From Chloroflexota bacterium (GTDB taxonomy: Bacteria > Chloroflexota > Limnocylindria > Limnocylindrales > CSP1-4): DNA of 8,450 nucleotides. The notes below the pieces were generated by a model. That model did no database searches and was not told the DNA's origin. It saw nothing but the letters and a program-made list of their open reading frames with translations. A program made the position numbers and the translations under genes. Every line of letters starts with the position of its first letter. The stretch's first letter is position 1. The DNA is taken from positions 1-8,450 of the forward strand of contig JADGQH010000136.1 in NCBI GenBank assembly GCA_017881985.1. The letters run 5' to 3'. This document shows, in pieces, positions 5,431 to 8,450 of the stretch.

Positions 5431-5614
5431 GGAGCGTCCCCAGATCGTGGTCGTTCGCCGAGGCGGGGACCATGGCTGCCTGATCACGATCCTTCTCCTC
5501 GTGATCGCGTGGCCACTGGCAATCGTGTACTGGATCCTCCGGTTGATGGCCTGGATCGTTGGGTCGATCGTCGACTGGCTGACCCTGGGCCCCGTGCGAC
5601 GCCGACGACGCTGA
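5423..5614 (+). CDS. Small membrane protein, 63 residues
   Basis: A short basic N-terminus (MGRERPQIVVVRRGG) leads into a strongly hydrophobic region. One helix spans about 19-38 (CLITILLLVIAWPLAIVYWI) and a possible second, interface-lying helix spans about 41-55 (MAWIVGSIVDWLTLG). The protein ends in a run of arginines, which by the positive-inside rule suggests a cytoplasmic C-terminus. The GTG at 5423 overlaps the preceding gene's stop at 5428-5430, a layout expected for translational coupling. No strong ribosome-binding site is seen, and a second GTG at 5447 is possible. No family recognised. The gene is followed by promoter-like module B, so it probably ends the first transcript of the island. 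Confidence 0.65.
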   Translation: MGRERPQIVVVRRGGDHGCLITILLLVIAWPLAIVYWILRLMAWIVGSIVDWLTLGPVRRRRR

Positions 5615-5628
5615 CACGCACATCGCCA

Positions 5629-5672
5629 CATGACCGACCGTCATGACAATGCGGTGGCCCGGCCACACACTC
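5629..5672 (+). promoter_or_regulatory. Promoter/operator module, copy B, upstream of csbD
   Basis: CATGAC at 5629-5634 is mirrored by GTCATG at 5640-5645. CCGTCATGAC is then followed after exactly 15 bases by CCACACACTC (5663-5672), matching copy A at 3851-3894 in content and spacing. As a promoter, ATGACA (5643-5648) is one base from the -35 consensus and CACACT (5666-5671) is the -10, 17 bases apart. Transcription would start near 5678, about 20 bases before the CsbD start codon, so the position is apt. The 15 bases between the conserved blocks differ from copy A, so the blocks look selected rather than simply duplicated. Confidence 0.6.
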
Positions 5673-5698
5673 CCGGCATGAACATGCGGAAGGTCGAC

Positions 5699-5881
5699 AT
5701 GACCGACGAACACATCAAGGGCGCTGTCAGCAAGGCCAAGGGCACCATCGAAGAGGGTCTTGGCAAGCTGACCCGTAACCGGAAGCAGCAGGCCCACGGC
5801 AAGGCAACGCAGGTCCAGGGCGCCGCGCAGAGCGGCCTGGGAGACGTCCAGGACAAGCTCCGCGCGCCGGAGGGCCGTTGA
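5699..5881 (+). CDS. CsbD family stress protein
   Basis: A 60-residue, very hydrophilic protein of the CsbD family, small soluble proteins made in large amounts under general stress (sigma-B dependent in Bacillus) and of unknown mechanism. MTDEHIKGAVSKAKGTIEEG followed by LGKLTRNRKQQAHGKATQVQG shows the family's repeated K-G-x-x-x-x-x-G spacing and high Lys, Gln and Gly content. The ATG at 5699 is chosen because GGAAGG lies 5 bases upstream (5688-5693), because the family N-terminus begins there, and because the predicted transcription start near 5678 lies downstream of the alternative ATG at 5630. ATG codons at 5678 and 5684 in the same frame are less well placed. It heads the second half of the stress island. 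Confidence 0.9.
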   Translation: MTDEHIKGAVSKAKGTIEEGLGKLTRNRKQQAHGKATQVQGAAQSGLGDVQDKLRAPEGR

Positions 5882-5927
5882 CGACGCCCACGAACCAGCG
5901 CGCACGACGTTCCAGGGGGATCCGGAG

Positions 5928-6104
5928 ATGACCACCGCTGAAGCACCCGAGGTCAGCAGCTACCTCGCCGGTCGCGCCGGGTCCGCTCCGGCGCGGCGGG
6001 GCGCTCGACGCGATGAGTTCGAGGTCGTCGGCCTGCTCCTGGGGATTCTCGGCGTCCTCCTGGTCGTGGTCATGACGCTCGGCGCCACGCCAGGCCTGTC
6101 ATGA
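5928..6104 (+). CDS. Tiny single-span membrane protein, 58 residues
   Basis: A hydrophilic, Ala/Arg-rich N-terminal half (MTTAEAPEVSSYLAGRAGSA) ends in RRGARRDEFE. One membrane helix follows at about 32-50 (EVVGLLLGILGVLLVVVMTL) with a short polar end. The basic residues before the helix predict a cytoplasmic N-terminus. AGGGGGA (5914-5920) lies 7 bases before the ATG, a good ribosome-binding site, and the stop overlaps the next start in ATGA (6101-6104). No family recognised. The gene is short enough to be missed by many gene callers. The good start signal, clean helix and coupled neighbour argue that it is real. Confidence 0.7.
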   Translation: MTTAEAPEVSSYLAGRAGSAPARRGARRDEFEVVGLLLGILGVLLVVVMTLGATPGLS

Positions 6105-6304
6105 CGACCGCGAGACTGGCCATTCCTGACGGGCGCGCCTCGCTCCGACCGCTCGGTCACCGGCCGATGGGTCCGGAGCTCAGGCAGATCGCGGCGGCTG
6201 CGCTGCGCAGCTCGCTCCTCATCGCGATCGCCATGCTCCTGATCCTCGTCGTGCTCCCGGTTGCGCTCGGCGCGGCGTGGACCCAGGTGGCCGTCGCGCC
6301 CTGA
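6101..6304 (+). CDS. Small single-span membrane protein, 67 residues
   Basis: Begins MTTARLAIPDG, has a polar 37-residue N-terminus with GPELRQIAAAALRSS, then one membrane helix at about 38-60 (SLLIAIAMLLILVVLPVALG) and a short tail. The ATG lies in the 4-base ATGA overlap with the preceding gene, and AGG at 6092-6094 gives a spacing of 6, so both are probably translated together in similar amounts. Both proteins begin MTTA and share the plan of polar N-terminus plus one helix. They may form a membrane complex or be diverged copies, though their sequences otherwise differ. No named family recognised. It closes the stress island; the following 194 bases (6305-6498) hold no evident gene or promoter. 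Confidence 0.7.
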   Translation: MTTARLAIPDGRASLRPLGHRPMGPELRQIAAAALRSSLLIAIAMLLILVVLPVALGAAWTQVAVAP

Positions 6305-6498
6305 GCTGCGAGCCGACCGCGACCACGGCTGCGAGCCCGCCCGGGGCCGCGGCGCGACGACGGCTACGACCCTGGGGACTCCGGGTCGCCCGAGATGACG
6401 ACACGCACCTGCGAGAACGAACCGGACCTTCCGCGACCGCGCCCGCACGGTCCATCCGGCACGTGACGCAGCGGACGGCGCGGTGCCAGCATGCGTCG

Positions 6499-7038
6499 GT
6501 GACGATCTCTTCCGGCGAGCCGCGCTGGTCGGACTTCAGCGGGCTGCTCCAGCGCGGCGTCTTCTGTCCGATCGCGGCGAGCTGCCCGGTCGGCGACTTC
6601 CTCACTGGGCACCTCGGGATCGACCCCGCCTACATCCGGGACCGGATCGCGACCGTGTTCCTCGACGGATCCGTGGTCGATGACCTCACGACCGCGATCA
6701 TTCGGCCGGGCTCGACGCTCACCCTCTCCGCGGCGATGCCCGGGCTCGTTGGCGCGACGCTGCGCAGGGGTGGCTTCTACTCCGCCATGCGCTCGGAGAT
6801 CAGCTGGAAGGCCGGGGACGGCGAGCGCGACGGGGGCGACGGGCCGCCCGGGACGGTCCGGCTGAAGCTGTTCAACACGGTCCTCCGCGAGATCGGCCCG
6901 GCGCTCCTGCAGCGCGGCGTCATGGTCGATCGCTGCGAGGCGACCGCCACGCTGCGGGCGTGGTGCGCTGACGACGTCGACGACGCGACCGACGATCCCG
7001 AGGCAAGATGGGTCTCGCTCCGGGTGACTTCACCCTGA
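6499..7038 (+). CDS. Conserved-looking protein of unknown function next to MoaD, with a beta-grasp-like segment
   Basis: A 179-residue soluble protein without signal peptide or membrane helix. Residues 11-30 (SDFSGLLQRGVFCPIAASCP) hold two cysteines. Residues 31-86, which contain FLTGHLGI, then IATVFLDGSVVDDL, then RPGSTLTLSAAMPGLVGA, resemble the second half of a MoaD/ThiS beta-grasp domain, with the diglycine end replaced by PGLVGATLRRGGF and a further 95 residues. A Gly/Asp-rich linker (105-118) precedes a C-terminal part with LKLFNTVLREIGPALLQRG. LQRGV occurs twice (17-21, 137-141). The GTG at 6499 is the likeliest start, but no ribosome-binding sequence is evident; a GTG at 6463 is possible, and the open frame further upstream looks non-coding. 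Only 19 bases separate it from the moaD-like gene, so the two are probably one operon. A role in molybdenum/tungsten cofactor or sulfur-carrier chemistry is inferred from context. Confidence 0.7.
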   Translation: MTISSGEPRWSDFSGLLQRGVFCPIAASCPVGDFLTGHLGIDPAYIRDRIATVFLDGSVVDDLTTAIIRPGSTLTLSAAMPGLVGATLRRGGFYSAMRSEISWKAGDGERDGGDGPPGTVRLKLFNTVLREIGPALLQRGVMVDRCEATATLRAWCADDVDDATDDPEARWVSLRVTSP

Positions 7039-7057
7039 ATCGGGCCAGGCGGTGAGC

Positions 7058-7276
7058 GTGACCATCAAGCTGTTCGCGTCGTTCCAGAAGGGTCGCTTCG
7101 CTGTCGAGACGCGGGACTACCCGCCGTCCACGACTGTCGCAGAGATCGCTCGCGACCTGAAGATCCCGGTCGCCGAGATCGGGGTCGTGCTCGTCAACGC
7201 TCGCCACGTTGAGCTCGACTTCTGCCCTGCCGGGGGCGACATCCTGGCGATCTTCCCGGTGATCGGCGGAGGCTGA
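7058..7276 (+). CDS. MoaD/ThiS family sulfur-carrier protein
   Basis: A 72-residue ubiquitin-like protein. MTIKLFASFQKGRF forms the first strands, STTVAEIARDLKIP the helix, VVLVNARHVELD the next strand, and GGDILAIFPVIGGG the closing strand and the flexible C-terminal glycines. In this family the terminal glycine is activated as an adenylate and thiocarboxylated, then donates sulfur, to molybdopterin precursor in MoaD and to thiazole in ThiS. The LFA start and FPVIGGG end are nearer to MoaD, especially types found near tungsten/molybdenum oxidoreductases. GTG at 7058 is favoured over GTG at 7052 because AGGCGGTGA (7047-7055) is close to the ideal ribosome-binding sequence and gives good spacing only for 7058. 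Its E1-like activating enzyme and MoaE are not in the window. The converging molybdate/tungstate transporter gene supports the metal link. Confidence 0.88.
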   Translation: MTIKLFASFQKGRFAVETRDYPPSTTVAEIARDLKIPVAEIGVVLVNARHVELDFCPAGGDILAIFPVIGGG

Positions 7277-7281
7277 GCTCG

Positions 7282-7310
7282 GGCTGGCCCCGGCTGTCGG
7301 TCAGCCAGCC
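7282..7310. terminator. Hairpin between convergent moaD-like and ABC ATPase genes
   Basis: GGCTGGC at 7282-7288 pairs with GCCAGCC at 7304-7310. Inside it, GGCTG (7292-7296) can also pair with CAGCC (7302-7306). The 24-bp gap and the ATPase stop lie within this structure, so one inverted repeat could end both convergent transcripts. No U-tract is seen on either strand. Confidence 0.4.
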
Positions 7311-8450
7311 AGTGGGATCAGGTGGACGGCCGACGCCTTGAACGTCGCGAGGATGGTGGCCCCCTCCGAGAGCCCGATGTCCGCGGCCGAGGCGCGCGTG
7401 ACCGTTGCGACGAGCGTCGCGCCGCAATCGATGCTCACGCGCACGAGCGAGCCCTGGGCCACCATCCGGGAGACGCGCCCGGTCAGCTGGTTCCGGGCGC
7501 TCGACACGACCTTCGTCGGGACCGCCCCCGGGTCCACGGACCAGAGCGTCACGTCCTCCGGGCGCAGGCAGCACAGGACCGCGCGGCCGGGCGGCAGCGC
7601 GGAGACGGCCTCGACCTGGCTTCCGCCGACGTCGACGACGGCGACGCCCTCCTCGCTCGACACGACCCGGCCCGGCAGGCGGGTCTCGGCGCCGACGAAC
7701 GCCGCAACATCCTCGTCGAACGGCGCGGCGAGCACCCGTTCGGGCGTGCCGACCTGACGAATCCTCCCCGCGACCATGACGGCCATCCGGTCGCCCAGCC
7801 GGACGGCTTCGTCGAGGTCGTGGGTCACGATCACGCACGCGACGTGCGTCTCGCGCAGGAGGCCCTCGAGATCGTCGAGGAGCCTCGCACGGGTGGCCGC
7901 GTCGACCGATGCGAATGGCTCGTCGAGGAGGAGCAGGTCCGGCTCGAGGACGAGCGCCCGGGCCAGGCTCACCCGCTGGGCCTCGCCGCTGGAGATCTGG
8001 CGCGCCGGGCGGTCGCGCAGATGCGCCACGCCGAGGCGCTCCAGCCACTCGGTCACGCGCGGCCGGGCGCTCGCGGACGGGACACCGCGGAAGCGCAACC
8101 CCGCCGCGACATTCGCGAAGACGGTGGTGTCGAGCAGGAGCGGATCAGGGAGCACGAGGCCGATGTGCCGGCGATAGGCAAGCTCGGTGGCGCGCCCGAC
8201 CGGGATCCCCCGGAACGAGAGCGCCCCGCGCCCCACGCGGATCAGGCTCGCGAGGGCGAGCAGGAGCGTGCTCTTGCCTGCCCCGTTCGGGCCGACGAGG
8301 GCCAGGGTCGCCCCATCGGCGATAGCCAAGTTGCCGATCGTCAGGACCGGGCGCGCGCCCCGGACGACGACCGCATCGCGGAGCTCGACGAGCGGTGCCG
8401 GACTCGCGAGCTCCCTCGGACCGACAAGGGGCTGCGGGCCGGCCGCGCCG
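7301..8450 (-). CDS. Molybdate/tungstate-type ABC transporter ATP-binding protein, 5' end beyond window
   Basis: Cytoplasmic ATPase of an oxyanion importer (ModC/WtpC/TupC-like). The frame is open to the right edge: residues before the in-frame TTG at 8329 read PLVELRDAVVVRGARPVL, a normal ATPase first strand, and no start codon occurs before 8450, so the true start is off the window. In the 382 visible residues, Walker A GPNGAGKST is at 53-61, the signature region ISSGEAQR at 152-159, Walker B LLLLDEP at 172-178, the D-loop SVDA at 181-184 and the switch His at 210. A C-terminal TOBE/Mop domain starts near 316 (SSARNQLTGRV), with DCGATLVATVTRASA and FKASAVHL, features of molybdate- or tungstate-binding Mop folds. 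The Q-loop glutamine is proline (GLVLPDPLL) and the signature reads ISSGE rather than LSGGQ/E. The permease and binding protein are expected to the right. Molybdate versus tungstate cannot be decided. Confidence 0.9.
   Translation of the reverse strand, partial: GAAGPQPLVGPRELASPAPLVELRDAVVVRGARPVLTIGNLAIADGATLALVGPNGAGKSTLLLALASLIRVGRGALSFRGIPVGRATELAYRRHIGLVLPDPLLLDTTVFANVAAGLRFRGVPSASARPRVTEWLERLGVAHLRDRPARQISSGEAQRVSLARALVLEPDLLLLDEPFASVDAATRARLLDDLEGLLRETHVACVIVTHDLDEAVRLGDRMAVMVAGRIRQVGTPERVLAAPFDEDVAAFVGAETRLPGRVVSSEEGVAVVDVGGSQVEAVSALPPGRAVLCCLRPEDVTLWSVDPGAVPTKVVSSARNQLTGRVSRMVAQGSLVRVSIDCGATLVATVTRASAADIGLSEGATILATFKASAVHLIPLAG

Noticed and set aside
5630..5698. Longer CsbD start at the ATG at 5630
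   Set aside because: The extra 23 residues are not part of the family, and the region contains the repeated promoter-like module; the ATG at 5699 has a good ribosome-binding site.
5213..5935. Minus-strand frame of 240 codons
   Set aside because: It is antisense to three small genes including csbD, which is clearly recognisable on the plus strand.
6069..6108. Further copies of GTCATGACG as operator sites
   Set aside because: Both occurrences lie at ATG codons inside the two tiny membrane protein genes and lack the CCACACACTC partner block at 15 bases.
6277..6498. Upstream extension of the 179-residue protein
   Set aside because: It would overlap the preceding membrane protein gene, and its translation is Arg/Ala/Pro/Thr-rich without structure or family likeness.
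7194..8048. Minus-strand frame of 284 codons inside the ABC ATPase gene
   Set aside because: It is an out-of-frame shadow of the ATPase, rich in Arg, Gly and Pro.
8327..8329. TTG at 8329 as the ABC ATPase start
   Set aside because: The frame continues upstream with a normal ATPase first strand up to the window edge, so the TTG is an internal leucine codon.

Overview
This 8.45 kb window is very GC-rich bacterial DNA of roughly 70% G+C, with coding third positions mostly G or C and frequent GTG starts. The mix of genes suggests a high-GC, soil- or water-type bacterium such as a Chloroflexota (Limnocylindria-like) or actinobacterial lineage. That placement is inference, because there is no rRNA or other phylogenetic marker here.

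Left third (1-2947): two divergent metabolic genes. An acyl-CoA dehydrogenase reads leftward (73-1299) and a PLP-dependent class III (GABA-type) aminotransferase reads rightward (1589-2947). They share a 289-bp divergent control region. Together they fit catabolism of an amino acid or omega-amino acid to an acyl-CoA, but the exact pathway cannot be read from the window.

Middle spacer (2948-4039): almost gene-poor. It opens with a 12-unit, 15-bp tandem repeat array (2959-3136), followed by several compact hairpins, then a 63-residue excisionase/MerR-type helix-turn-helix protein on the minus strand (3361-3552). A stretch with no convincing gene follows and ends in a promoter/operator-like module (3851-3894).

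Envelope/stress island (4040-6304): seven small rightward genes. These are a YggT-family membrane protein, a GlsB/YeaQ/YmgE-type stress membrane protein, a two-helix membrane protein of unknown function, a 63-residue membrane protein, a CsbD-family stress protein, and two tiny single-span membrane proteins joined by an ATGA overlap. A second copy of the promoter/operator-like module lies directly before csbD (5629-5672) with the same internal spacing as the first. This is the strongest non-coding signal in the window and suggests that both halves of the island answer to the same regulator.

Right part (6499-8450): a molybdenum/tungsten-related region. A 179-residue protein of unknown function is followed 19 bp later by a MoaD/ThiS-type sulfur-carrier protein ending in Gly-Gly-Gly. 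Part of the 179-residue protein looks like a second, non-terminal copy of the same beta-grasp segment. Convergent to them is the ATPase of a molybdate/tungstate-type ABC importer with a C-terminal TOBE/Mop domain. It runs off the right edge, so its true start is outside the window. Its Q-loop glutamine and signature motif deviate from consensus.

No tRNA, rRNA, CRISPR array, insertion sequence or T-tract intrinsic terminator was found.
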